64,000 nt of DNA. Origin: Maritimibacter harenae. Lineage in GTDB: Bacteria > Pseudomonadota > Alphaproteobacteria > Rhodobacterales > Rhodobacteraceae. Below are positions 51,945-60,092 of the stretch, in pieces. The notes beneath the pieces are model-generated. The model searched no databases. It was not told the DNA's origin and saw only the letters and a program-made list of their open reading frames with translations. Position numbers and translations under genes: made by a program. The DNA lies in NCBI RefSeq assembly GCF_009882975.1, contig NZ_WTUX01000017.1, positions 200,641 to 264,640 on the forward strand, read 5' to 3'. How positions within the stretch are numbered: position 1 is the stretch's first letter; every line of letters starts with the position of its first letter.

Positions 51945-53729
51945 TCAGTTCACGAGCCTCAGCTTGGAAATCTCGCGCGCGATGGCCGCGAAGGCGTCGG
52001 AAATGTCGAGCCCGTTCACGTCGAAGTAATAGGACGGCGCCGAGGCGCAGTTGCGCATGATGTCGTCCTGGCTGTCGCTCACTTCGAAGCCGATGGCGAA
52101 GACCACCATGCCCTCCGCTTTCACGGCGTCGCAGATCGCGTCGAGATTGTTGTTCTTTTCATAATAATTGAAGGACGCGGCGGCATCGTTCAGGAAGCTC
52201 CACTGGTCGTACCAGGCGGTCGTCTTCTCGCGCCACAGCTCGGTGAAGGTAAGCTGCGTCGCCCCGTCGCCTTCGGCCACCATGTCGCAGCTTTCGACCC
52301 AGTCGTACTGCCACCAGTAGTAGCCGTAATATTCACGCGTCCAGCTGCATTCCTCGTGCTCGCCCTCGCCGTAGGGGTGGTCGAGCCACTGGCCGCCGTC
52401 GGCCCAGTAATAGCGGTCGTTCGCCGCGTCGTAGACCGACCAGTCGTCCGAGGAATTGGCCTTGTAGACGCCCGAGGGGCCGCTGTGGAAACCCTCGCGC
52501 AGGTAGTCCTGCGAGGTGTTTTCCCCGTCCGTCATCAGCACGATGACCTTCTCGATGCCGCGGCGCGAATAATTGTAGGGCCGGCCCTCGAAATCCTCGT
52601 GCACGTCGCCCGAGGCGATCATGCCGCTGATCGCGGGCTGCGCGGCCGGGTCGAGCAGCGCCGCACCCCATTTCATGCCGAGGTCGATCGACGTATTGCC
52701 GCTGGCGCGCAGGCTGTCGATCTTGGTGCGCAGCTCGGCGGCGGTGCGCCCGAACGCCAAAACCTCGCGCCAGGCATCCGTGCTGGTGCCGGAGTAATCG
52801 TTGTAGCAGGGCGAATAGGCGTCCGGGCGCGGCGTGTCGTTGCGCCCGCGCCGCGGGTCGAAATAGCCCGTCAGCTGCACCGGGTCGCCGAAGACCAAGG
52901 GCAGCGGGCGGCCGTTGTTGGCGAAATCGGAGGCCGAGTAGGCCGGGATCCCCACCGTGTCGAAATCATCCTCGTAGAAGGTGACGCAGGTGCTCTCGGT
53001 GTGTTCGGCCGTGTGGTTGAAATAGGACAGCAGGTTGTCGCCCAGCAGCACCTGTTCGGCATAGGGCACCACGTTGATCGAGATGCGCCCTTCCTCGACG
53101 ATGCAGTTCGACGTCTCGTCCGGATCGGACGGGTCGCACAGCATCAGGTTCACGAAACGCTTCGCCGCGCGCTGGAGTTCGTAGAGCTTGGAGTAGCCGG
53201 AGTAGGACGAGCTGCCCATCGACCCGGACACGTCGAGCACCAGCGACACCTCGGTCAGCGACACGGCCTCTTCCGCCGCACCGGACGCGGGCATCCGAAA
53301 CTCGGTCATGTCGGCCATGCGCAGGAACGTGGTCGGCACCGCCAGGTCGAGGTTCGCCCCGACCCTGCGCTCCGTGTAGACGCGCTGCGTTTCGCCATCG
53401 ACCGTCTTCTCGACCCAGCTTTCGTCGATCGTGAGGTCGTCGGCCGAAATGATGTGCCCCAGCCCCGCCTTCGCGAAGTAGTCGAGCACCACCTCCTCGG
53501 ACGAGAGCGGCTGATCGAGCGAGGCGGCGGCGAGCACGGCCCGGTCGAGCGTGTTCTGCACGTGGACCCGGTGCGTTTCGTAGCGCATCACGTCGACGGC
53601 CAGCCCCCCGGCCAGGCACATCATCATGAAAACGGCGAGGCCGAAGATGATGAACCCACCATCCTCGTCGCGCCGGAACCGGCTTGTCTGCGTGTCTGTC
53701 ACATTCCGTTCTGGACCATGATCCAACAT
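51945..53729 (-). CDS. TadG-like protein with von Willebrand factor A domain
   Basis: A 594-residue protein. The N-terminal RRDEDGGFIIFGLAVFMMMCLAGGLAVDVMRYE is the TadG-type helix. A vWFA domain follows, with the MIDAS motif LVLDVSGSMGSSS (about residue 170), the threonine/serine region ASGNTSIDLGMKWG and VIVLMTDGENTSQDY. A large insertion after it has a very aromatic segment between two cysteines (52287-52349). The ATG at 53729 is preferred; the frame is open much further upstream, but that part is antisense to pepF. Adhesion or pilus-related function is inferred. Confidence 0.85.
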   Translation of the reverse strand: MLDHGPERNVTDTQTSRFRRDEDGGFIIFGLAVFMMMCLAGGLAVDVMRYETHRVHVQNTLDRAVLAAASLDQPLSSEEVVLDYFAKAGLGHIISADDLTIDESWVEKTVDGETQRVYTERRVGANLDLAVPTTFLRMADMTEFRMPASGAAEEAVSLTEVSLVLDVSGSMGSSSYSGYSKLYELQRAAKRFVNLMLCDPSDPDETSNCIVEEGRISINVVPYAEQVLLGDNLLSYFNHTAEHTESTCVTFYEDDFDTVGIPAYSASDFANNGRPLPLVFGDPVQLTGYFDPRRGRNDTPRPDAYSPCYNDYSGTSTDAWREVLAFGRTAAELRTKIDSLRASGNTSIDLGMKWGAALLDPAAQPAISGMIASGDVHEDFEGRPYNYSRRGIEKVIVLMTDGENTSQDYLREGFHSGPSGVYKANSSDDWSVYDAANDRYYWADGGQWLDHPYGEGEHEECSWTREYYGYYWWQYDWVESCDMVAEGDGATQLTFTELWREKTTAWYDQWSFLNDAAASFNYYEKNNNLDAICDAVKAEGMVVFAIGFEVSDSQDDIMRNCASAPSYYFDVNGLDISDAFAAIAREISKLRLVN

Positions 53730-54017
53730 CGTTCCTCTCCCGCGCCGAACGGCGCATGCCCGCGCTTTCCACGCGGCGTGCCCCGAAGACTTTTCCACAC
53801 CACGGGCGTGTCGATATTGAGGAAAATATTGGGAAACTCGCACGCGGCGCCCCGATTGGGCCCACAATGCGGCCACAGGTCGGCCTTTATCCTCACGAGT
53901 TAGACCAATTCGCCACAATCCCCGACGGGCACGGCCCGATCCGTCGCGCAGGCCCGGGGTGTTGTGACCCACCGGCCGGCGTCCTATGTCTGACGAAACA
54001 GGAGTGAAGGAGAGATC

Positions 54018-55856
54018 ATGCGCACCCAAATCCGGCCCGCCCCGCTTTTCGATGCCGCCACCGATACCGCCGGAAGCGGCGGCAACCTGGGCGACCTGCC
54101 GGACTGGGATCTGACCGATCTCTACGCCAGCCCCGACGCGCCCGAGGTCACCCGCGACCTCGACCGGCTGAAGACCGCCTGCGCCGATTTCGCGGCCACC
54201 TACGAAGGCAAGCTCGCCGACCTGGACGCCGACGGCATGCTCACCTGCATCAAGGCGCATGAAGAGATCGACCGGCTCGCCGGGCGCCTCATGTCCTACG
54301 CGGGCCTGCGCTACTACCAGGTGACCACCGACGGCGAACGCGCCCAGTTCCTGCAGAACTGCCAGGAAAAGATCACGGACTACACCACGCCGCTCGTGTT
54401 CTTCTCGCTCGAGATCAACCGCATCCCCGACGACCGGCTCGACGCGCTGTTCGAGGCGAACACGGACCTCGCCCGCTACAAGCCGATCTTCGAGCGCCTG
54501 CGCGCGATGCGCCCCTACCAGCTGTCCGACGAGCTCGAGAAGTTCCTGCACGACCAGTCCGCCGTCGGTGCGGCCGCCTGGAACAAGCTCTTCGACGAAA
54601 CGATGGCGCGCCTCACCTTCAAGCCCGAGGACGAGGAGCTGTCGCTCGAGGCCACGCTGAACCTGCTCTCGGAACAGAACCGCGACCGGCGCGAAGCCGC
54701 CGCCCGCGAACTGGCCCGCGTCTTCGGCGAGAACCTGTCGCTCTTCGCACGCGTGCACAACACGCTTGCCAAGGAAAAGGAGATCGAGGACCGCTGGCGC
54801 AAGATGCCCACGGCCCAGACCGCGCGCCACCTGGCGAACCACGTCGAACCCGAGGTGGTCGAGGCGCTGCGCGACGCGGTCGTCGCCGCCTACCCGAAGC
54901 TGTCGCACCGCTACTACGAGCTCAAGCGCAAGTGGCTGGGCCTCGACAAGCTCGAGGTGTGGGACCGCAACGCCCCCCTCCCGATGGAAGACGAGCGCAT
55001 CGTCGACTGGCCCGAGGCGCGCCGCATGGTGCTGGACGCCTACGGGGACTTCGACCCGGAGATGGCGAAGATCGCCGAACCCTTCTTCGACCGCGGCTGG
55101 ATCGACGCGGGCGTGAAACCGGGCAAGGCCCCGGGCGCCTTCGCCCACCCCACGGTCACCGACGTGCACCCCTACGTGCTCCTGAACTACCTGGGCAAAC
55201 CGCGCGACGTGATGACGCTGGCGCATGAGCTGGGCCACGGCGTGCACCAGGTGCTGGCCGCCGACCAGGGCGAACTCCTGGCCGACACGCCGCTCACGCT
55301 GGCCGAGACCGCGAGCGTGTTCGGCGAGATGCTGACCTTCCGCAAGCTCCTGGCCCAGGCCCCGGACGACGCCCAGAAGAAGGTGCTTCTCGCGGGCAAG
55401 GTCGAGGACATGATCAACACGGTCGTGCGCCAGATCGCCTTCTACGACTTCGAGTGCAAGCTGCACGAAGCCCGCCGTACGCAGGGCGAACTGACCACCG
55501 ACCAGATCAACGAGTTGTGGATGAGCGTCCAGGGCGAGAGCCTCGGCCCCGCCTTCAACTTCATGGACGGGTACGAGACCTTCTGGTCCTACATCCCCCA
55601 CTTCGTCCACTCGCCCTTCTACGTCTACGCCTATGCCTTCGGCGACGGGCTCGTGAACGCGCTCTACGCGGTCTACGAGGAGGGCGACCCGGACTTCCAG
55701 AAGAAGTATTTCGACATGCTCAAGGCGGGCGGCTCCAAGCACCACACGGAGCTTCTCAAGCCCTTCGGCCTCGACGCCTCGGACCCGAAGTTCTGGGACA
55801 AGGGGCTGGGCATGATCTCGGGCATGATCGACGAGCTGGAAGCGATGGAAGACTGA
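54018..55856 (+). CDS. pepF: Oligoendopeptidase F (M3 family metallopeptidase)
   Basis: A 612-residue M3B peptidase. The zinc motif is TLAHELGHGVHQ (about residues 402-413), followed by the third ligand glutamate in LAETASVFGEMLTF. The N-terminal two-thirds is helical with PEVVEALRDAVVAAYPKLSHRYYELK. PepF cleaves oligopeptides of about 7-17 residues in the cytoplasm; no signal peptide is present. The start at 54018 follows GAAGGAGAGATC. It is divergent from the TadG-like gene across a 288-bp region. Confidence 0.93.
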   Translation: MRTQIRPAPLFDAATDTAGSGGNLGDLPDWDLTDLYASPDAPEVTRDLDRLKTACADFAATYEGKLADLDADGMLTCIKAHEEIDRLAGRLMSYAGLRYYQVTTDGERAQFLQNCQEKITDYTTPLVFFSLEINRIPDDRLDALFEANTDLARYKPIFERLRAMRPYQLSDELEKFLHDQSAVGAAAWNKLFDETMARLTFKPEDEELSLEATLNLLSEQNRDRREAAARELARVFGENLSLFARVHNTLAKEKEIEDRWRKMPTAQTARHLANHVEPEVVEALRDAVVAAYPKLSHRYYELKRKWLGLDKLEVWDRNAPLPMEDERIVDWPEARRMVLDAYGDFDPEMAKIAEPFFDRGWIDAGVKPGKAPGAFAHPTVTDVHPYVLLNYLGKPRDVMTLAHELGHGVHQVLAADQGELLADTPLTLAETASVFGEMLTFRKLLAQAPDDAQKKVLLAGKVEDMINTVVRQIAFYDFECKLHEARRTQGELTTDQINELWMSVQGESLGPAFNFMDGYETFWSYIPHFVHSPFYVYAYAFGDGLVNALYAVYEEGDPDFQKKYFDMLKAGGSKHHTELLKPFGLDASDPKFWDKGLGMISGMIDELEAMED

Positions 55857-55858
55857 GG

Positions 55859-55945
55859 GCTTCGCCGCGGGCTGCGCCCGCGACGACCCGCCGGAGGGGG
55901 CGCTGCCCCCTCCGGACCTCCCCCGGGATATTTATCGACCGGAGA
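55859..55945. repeat. Gene-end repeat element, copy 2
   Basis: Two hairpins, CGCGGGC-TGC-GCCCGCG (55866-55882) and CCGGAGGGGGC-GCT-GCCCCCTCCGG (55891-55915, 11-bp stem), followed by ATATTTATC. It is in the opposite orientation to copies 1, 3 and 4 and fills the convergent boundary between pepF and the second DksA-like gene. Confidence 0.7.
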
Positions 55946-55975
55946 AGGGAACGGCGCGGGCGCCCGGCCCGACCG

Positions 55976-56245
55976 TCACTTGAGCTGGCTGTCCTTGGAC
56001 CCGCGCCGGTTGATCCCCGGCCGCGCCCGGAACGCCCCGTCCCGCTCTTCCTGGCAATCGATGCAGATCTTCACGCCCGGCAGCGCCTTGCGCCGGGCTT
56101 CCGGGATCGGCTCGCCGCATTCGGCGCACTCCGCCAGGCTCTCCCCCACCGGGGTGCGGCGCGCGCGCATCCGCTCGAGCTCCTCGTTGATCGAGGCGTC
56201 GATCTGTTCATTCACCGCTCCATCGCGGCTCCAGCCACCGGCCAT
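55976..56245 (-). CDS. DksA/TraR-type zinc-finger protein 2
   Basis: An 89-residue protein. The helical N-terminus (VNEQIDASINEELERMRARR) leads to a C4 zinc finger AECAECGEPIPEARRKALPG...CIDCQEERD. It is of the short YbiI/TraR size, lacking the long coiled coil of DksA. GGAAGGGGG precedes the ATG at 56245; ATG at 56272 is an alternative. Divergent from the dipeptidase gene (81-bp gap). A role at RNA polymerase is possible but inferred. Confidence 0.83.
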   Translation of the reverse strand: MAGGWSRDGAVNEQIDASINEELERMRARRTPVGESLAECAECGEPIPEARRKALPGVKICIDCQEERDGAFRARPGINRRGSKDSQLK

Positions 56246-56326
56246 GTTGCCCCCTTCCGCTACGTCGGGCATGTATTCCCCACCTAGGGTGCCATAGCCT
56301 GCGCGCCAAGTCTTCGGGAGGAATGC

Positions 56327-57499
56327 ATGCGTATCGTGAAATGGGGGGCCGGGATCCTGGCCGTCATCGTCGTTCTGGGCCTCGTGGGCTTCATCACCCT
56401 GGCCCCCGGCATCGCCGAGCGCGACATGAACGTGGTCAAGGCGCATGACCCCTACCCCGTCTCGCCCGAGGCGACCGCATTTCACGACAGCCTCGTGATC
56501 GGCGACTGGCATTCCGACACCCTTCTGTGGAAGCGCGACCCGCTGAAACGCGCGGACCGTGGCCACGTGGACGTGCCGCGCCTGATCCAGGGCAACGTCG
56601 CGCTCCAAGTGTTCACGGCGGTGACCAAGTCGCCGGCCGGCCAGAACTACCAGGAGAACTCGGCCGAGGCCTTCGACAACATCACGCTGCTCGCCGTCGG
56701 CCAGCTCTGGCCCATGCGCACCTGGTCGAGCCTCAAGGAACGCGCGATCTACCAGGCCGAGCGTCTCTGGCGCGCCGCAGGCGACAGCGACGGGCGCCTG
56801 CGCGTCATCACCACCGAATCCGACCTCGACGCGGTGCTCGCGCTGCGCGACGCGGGCGAAGACGTGGTGGGCGGCATCCTGGGCCTCGAAGGCGGCCATG
56901 CGCTCGAGGCGGACATCGCCAACCTCGACCGGCTCTGGAACGCGGGCTACCGGGTCATCGGGCTTCAGCATTTCTTCGACAACGCGCTCGGCGGGTCGCT
57001 CCACGGCGAAGGCAACGCCGGCCTCACGGAATTCGGCCGCGAGGTGGTCGAGAACGCGGTGCGCCGCGGCATGATCATCGACCTCGCCCATTCCAGCCCG
57101 CAGGTGGCGCGCGACGTGCTCGACATGACCGACGTCCCGCTGGTGGTCAGCCACACGGGCATCCATTCCCACTGCCCGGTGAAGCGCAATTTCGAGGACG
57201 ACCTGATGCGCGACATCGCGGCCACCGGCGGCGTGATCGGGATCGGCTACTGGGAGGACGTGACCTGCGACGACACGCCCCGGGGGGTTGCCGAAACGAT
57301 CCGCGCCGCGATCGAGACCGTCGGCGAGGACCACGTCTCGCTCGGCTCCGACTACGACGGCACGGTGACCACCGCCTTCGACACCTCGGAACTCGCCGCC
57401 CTCACCCAGGCGATGCTCGACGTCGGCCTCACCGAGGCCCAGATCCGCAAGGTCGCGGGCGAGAACATGATCCGGGTCCTGCGCGCCCGCCTGAACTGA
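56327..57499 (+). CDS. Membrane-anchored M19 dipeptidase
   Basis: A 390-residue renal-dipeptidase family enzyme. Residues 5-28 form a membrane anchor (GAGILAVIVVLGLVGFITLA), so the catalytic domain is expected outside the cytoplasmic membrane. Zinc ligands are visible in IGDWHSDTLLW (His-x-Asp), LGLEGGHALE (bridging Glu), DLAHSSPQVARD and VSHTGIHSHCP (His). The C-terminal LGSDYDGTVTTAFDTSEL and VAGENMIRVLRARL are family-typical. The ATG follows GGGAGGAATGC. Substrate dipeptide unknown. Confidence 0.93.
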   Translation: MRIVKWGAGILAVIVVLGLVGFITLAPGIAERDMNVVKAHDPYPVSPEATAFHDSLVIGDWHSDTLLWKRDPLKRADRGHVDVPRLIQGNVALQVFTAVTKSPAGQNYQENSAEAFDNITLLAVGQLWPMRTWSSLKERAIYQAERLWRAAGDSDGRLRVITTESDLDAVLALRDAGEDVVGGILGLEGGHALEADIANLDRLWNAGYRVIGLQHFFDNALGGSLHGEGNAGLTEFGREVVENAVRRGMIIDLAHSSPQVARDVLDMTDVPLVVSHTGIHSHCPVKRNFEDDLMRDIAATGGVIGIGYWEDVTCDDTPRGVAETIRAAIETVGEDHVSLGSDYDGTVTTAFDTSELAALTQAMLDVGLTEAQIRKVAGENMIRVLRARLN

Positions 57500-57505
57500 C
57501 CCCCC

Positions 57506-57615
57506 GTCCCCTTCTTCGTTTGAGAAATACCTCGGGAGGTCCGGAGGGCTGGCCCTCCGGACGCGGCGCAGCCGCGTGCCCGCGGCGCCGGCCTGCCGCA
57601 GGCAGGACAGCGCAA
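57506..57615. repeat. Gene-end repeat element, copy 3
   Basis: CTTCTTCGTTTGAGAAATACCTC begins near 57511, then GTCCGGAGGGC-TG-GCCCTCCGGAC and further GC-rich inverted repeats (GCGGCGCAGCCGC; GCCTGCCGCAGGC). It fills the convergent boundary between the dipeptidase and DUF4389 genes. Confidence 0.7.
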
Positions 57616-57646
57616 GTCCTGCGGGCTCGGCCCGCGCCCATCGCGA

Positions 57647-57976
57647 TCAGTCCGGGATGCCCCAGCGATCGAAGGGGAACGGCCGGTCCTCGGTCCCGCC
57701 GGTGATGTAGAGCGTCGCGCGCGCCATCCAGTCGGCCAGGTCCTCGCCGAACTCGGCGATGTAGTGGTTCTTCTCGGTGCCGAAGAGCATCCAGAAGAAC
57801 TGGATCACGCCCGCGATGATCACCAGCGCCCGCGCCACCCAGAGCGCGGCCACGAAGAAAAGCATCCACAGCCCGCGCAGCCAGATGTTCTCGGGCAGCT
57901 TGTCCGCCTCGTCCGTCCCCGGCTCCTCGAGCACGGTGGGGTTCACGTCATCCTTTTTTCCGTCGTCCTCGGCCAT
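57647..57976 (-). CDS. DUF4389 family small membrane protein
   Basis: A 109-residue protein: an acidic 28-residue N-terminus, then two hydrophobic stretches (LRGLWMLFFVAALWVARALVIIAGVIQFFWMLF) and a C-terminal NHYIAEFGEDLADWMARATLYITGGTEDRPFPF, which is the DUF4389 signature. Function unknown in the family. It starts 24 bp after the Gfo/Idh/MocA gene and is probably co-transcribed. Confidence 0.85.
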   Translation of the reverse strand: MAEDDGKKDDVNPTVLEEPGTDEADKLPENIWLRGLWMLFFVAALWVARALVIIAGVIQFFWMLFGTEKNHYIAEFGEDLADWMARATLYITGGTEDRPFPFDRWGIPD

Positions 57977-58000
57977 CCGAGTCTCTCCCGTCGATTTGCG

Positions 58001-58990
58001 TCACCAACTGATATCGCGCGCCTGCGAAAACACCATATCAATCATCAATTGGGTGCCGCGGCTGAATTCCAGCGGCACGGGGTATGGCATTTCGCCGCGC
58101 ACCGCGGCCGCGAAGGCTTCGACCTGCAGCACGTACTGGTTCACGCCGGGCCAGCGTTCGACGATCTCCGTGCCGTCGGCCCGGCGCAGGATCACCCGGG
58201 CCTCGCCGAAGAGCCCCGCGTTGAAGGGCGCCGGCAGGCGCAGGGTGGCGTCGGCGCCGTGAAACACCACCTCCTGGCGCGGGGCCAGCCGGGTCGAGGT
58301 CATGCCGGCATAGGTGAACTTGCCCCCCGGCCCCGTCATCACCGCGTCGGCCTGCGCCCAGGTGTCCACCCCGTTCTCCCGGCGGACCCGCGCGTCGAGC
58401 GCCTCGGGCTCGGCGCCCGTCACGTAGCGCACCGACCCATAGGCATAGACGCCGATGTCGCGAATACCGCCCCCGCCGGTCTCCGGCCGGTTGCGGATGT
58501 TCGTTTCGTCGGGGTTGTTGAAGCTGAACGCCACGTCGGCATGGCGCAGTTCGCCGATCGCGCCCGCCTCGACCAGCGCCTTCGCGCGCTGCCACTGGGG
58601 GTGGTGCAGGATCATGAAGGCTTCGGCCGCCAGAAGCCCGCTTTCGTCGCGCGCGGCGATCAGCCGGTCGATCTCGGCCGCCTCCATCGCCACGGGTTTC
58701 TCGCACAGCACGTGCTTGCCGGCCTCCAGCGCCTTGAGCGTCCATTCGAAGTGCAGGTGGTTCGGAAGCGGGATGTAGACCGCGTCGATGTCGTCCGAGG
58801 CCAGGAGCGCCTCGTAGCCATCGAACACCGCGATCTCGCCGGCCATCGCGCGGAACGGGTCCGCCTTGGCCGGTGACGAGGTCGCCAGCGCGGCCAACCG
58901 GTTGCCGGCGGCCGCGTGGATCGCCGGCCCCATGTGTTTGCGGGCGAACTCCGCCGCCCCGAGAATACCCCACCTGAGATCGTCGGCCAT
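58001..58990 (-). CDS. Gfo/Idh/MocA-family oxidoreductase
   Basis: A 329-residue NAD(P)-dependent sugar/cyclitol dehydrogenase-type protein. The Rossmann motif is WGILGAAEFARKHMGPAI (residues 6-23); the family lysine is in HVLCEKPVAMEAAEIDRL (about 90-107); YIPLPNHLHFEWTLKALEAGKH matches the family. The C-terminal half is the beta-sheet substrate domain with GIRDIGVYAYGSVRYVTG. Substrate cannot be read. It is upstream of the DUF4389 gene and downstream of the rpoH terminator. Confidence 0.9.
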   Translation of the reverse strand: MADDLRWGILGAAEFARKHMGPAIHAAAGNRLAALATSSPAKADPFRAMAGEIAVFDGYEALLASDDIDAVYIPLPNHLHFEWTLKALEAGKHVLCEKPVAMEAAEIDRLIAARDESGLLAAEAFMILHHPQWQRAKALVEAGAIGELRHADVAFSFNNPDETNIRNRPETGGGGIRDIGVYAYGSVRYVTGAEPEALDARVRRENGVDTWAQADAVMTGPGGKFTYAGMTSTRLAPRQEVVFHGADATLRLPAPFNAGLFGEARVILRRADGTEIVERWPGVNQYVLQVEAFAAAVRGEMPYPVPLEFSRGTQLMIDMVFSQARDISW

Positions 58991-59007
58991 GCCCCCTCCG
59001 TCACAAC

Positions 59008-59033
59008 AAAAAGCCCGGGCGCTTGGCCCGGGC
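59008..59033 (-). terminator. Terminator of rpoH
   Basis: GCCCGGGC-CAAGC-GCCCGGGC followed by TTTTT on the minus strand: an 8-bp perfect stem, 24 bp beyond the rpoH stop. Confidence 0.9.
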
Positions 59034-59057
59034 GTCCTGTGGTCCGTGTTAGCGCGA

Positions 59058-59954
59058 TCAGGCGGGTTCGGCCAACCCCTTCTCGGCGGCCAGTTCCTTC
59101 ATGCGCTTCTGGAGCTTCTCGAAGGCGCGCACCTCGATCTGGCGGATGCGCTCGCGGCTCACGTCGTACTGGCCGGACAGATCCTCGAGCGTCACCGTCT
59201 CGTCCGAGAGGCGGCGCTGGGTGAGGATGTCCTTCTCACGGTCGTTGAGCACGTCCATCGCCTCGGCCAGCATCTCGCGGCGCACGGTCAGCTCGTCGCG
59301 CTCCTCGTAATCGGTCGCCTGGTCGGCGTCCTCGTCCTCGAGCCAGTCCTGCCACTGCATGGTGGAATCACCGTCGTTGGTGATCGTGGCGTTGAGCGAA
59401 GCGTCGCCGCCCGACATGCGCCGGTTCATCGAGATGACCTCATCTTCGGTGACGTTCAGGTCATGCGCGATCTGCTTCACCTTGTCGGGGTGCAGGTCGC
59501 CGTCCTCGAGCGCGCCGATGCGGGCCTTCGCCTTGCGCAGGTTGAAGAAGAGCTTCTTCTGCGCGGAGGTCGTGCCGAGCTTCACCAGCGACCAGGACCG
59601 CAGGATGTATTCCTGGATCGAGGCGCGGATCCACCACATGGCATAGGTCGCCAGCCGGAAGCCCTTTTCCGGGTCGAAGCGTTTCACGGCCTGCATCAGG
59701 CCCACGTTCGCCTCGGAAATCACCTCCGCCTGCGGCAATCCGTAGCCGCGGTAGCCCATCGCGATCTTGGCGGCGAGCCTGAGGTGGCTCGTCACCAGCT
59801 GATGCGCCGCCTCGGTGTCCTGGTGGTCCACCCAGCGCTTGGCCAGCATGTATTCCTGTTCCGGTTCCAGCATCGGAAAGCGCCGGATTTCCTGCAGATA
59901 GCGGTTCAAACCGCCTTCAGGGGTCGGCGCCGGCAAGGTCTGATAGTTGCTCAT
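59058..59954 (-). CDS. rpoH: RNA polymerase sigma factor RpoH (sigma-32)
   Basis: A 298-residue sigma-70 family factor of the RpoH group. Region 2 includes SHLRLAAKIAMGYRGYGLPQAEVISEANVGLMQAVKRFDP; the RpoH box QKKLFFNLRKAKAR follows; region 4.2 is LEDLSGQYDVSRERIRQIEVRAFEKLQKRM. The ATG at 59954 has GGAG nine bases upstream. It directs the heat-shock and, in Rhodobacteraceae, parts of the oxidative-stress response. Some relatives carry two rpoH genes; only one is in this window. Its upstream region holds a promoter resembling its own recognition sequence. Confidence 0.94.
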   Translation of the reverse strand: MSNYQTLPAPTPEGGLNRYLQEIRRFPMLEPEQEYMLAKRWVDHQDTEAAHQLVTSHLRLAAKIAMGYRGYGLPQAEVISEANVGLMQAVKRFDPEKGFRLATYAMWWIRASIQEYILRSWSLVKLGTTSAQKKLFFNLRKAKARIGALEDGDLHPDKVKQIAHDLNVTEDEVISMNRRMSGGDASLNATITNDGDSTMQWQDWLEDEDADQATDYEERDELTVRREMLAEAMDVLNDREKDILTQRRLSDETVTLEDLSGQYDVSRERIRQIEVRAFEKLQKRMKELAAEKGLAEPA

Positions 59955-60003
59955 CGTGCTCGTCTCCACTGTCGCGCCCCAATGTTTCGGGGTTTAACAT
60001 TCA

Positions 60004-60031
60004 ATTTAGGGCGCTAACATCAACATTCAAG
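60004..60031 (-). promoter_or_regulatory. Candidate rpoH promoter with heat-shock-like elements
   Basis: On the minus strand CTTGAA (60026-60031) is followed after 14 bp by CCCTAAAT (60004-60011), close to the sigma-32 pattern CTTGAA-N13/14-CCCCATnT. TTGAAT with TAAATT at 16 bp could also serve the housekeeping sigma. The predicted start is about 40 bp upstream of the coding region. Confidence 0.5.
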
Positions 60032-60092
60032 GGCTCTCACCCCTGAACCGTTAACGCAGTATGACGCCGCATCCGTCGCTTGTGCAGGGGCC

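Noticed and set aside
53730-55745. 672-codon upstream extension of the TadG-like frame
   Set aside because: It lies entirely antisense to pepF and its promoter region; the TadG-like helix begins only at the ATG at 53729, which has an RBS.
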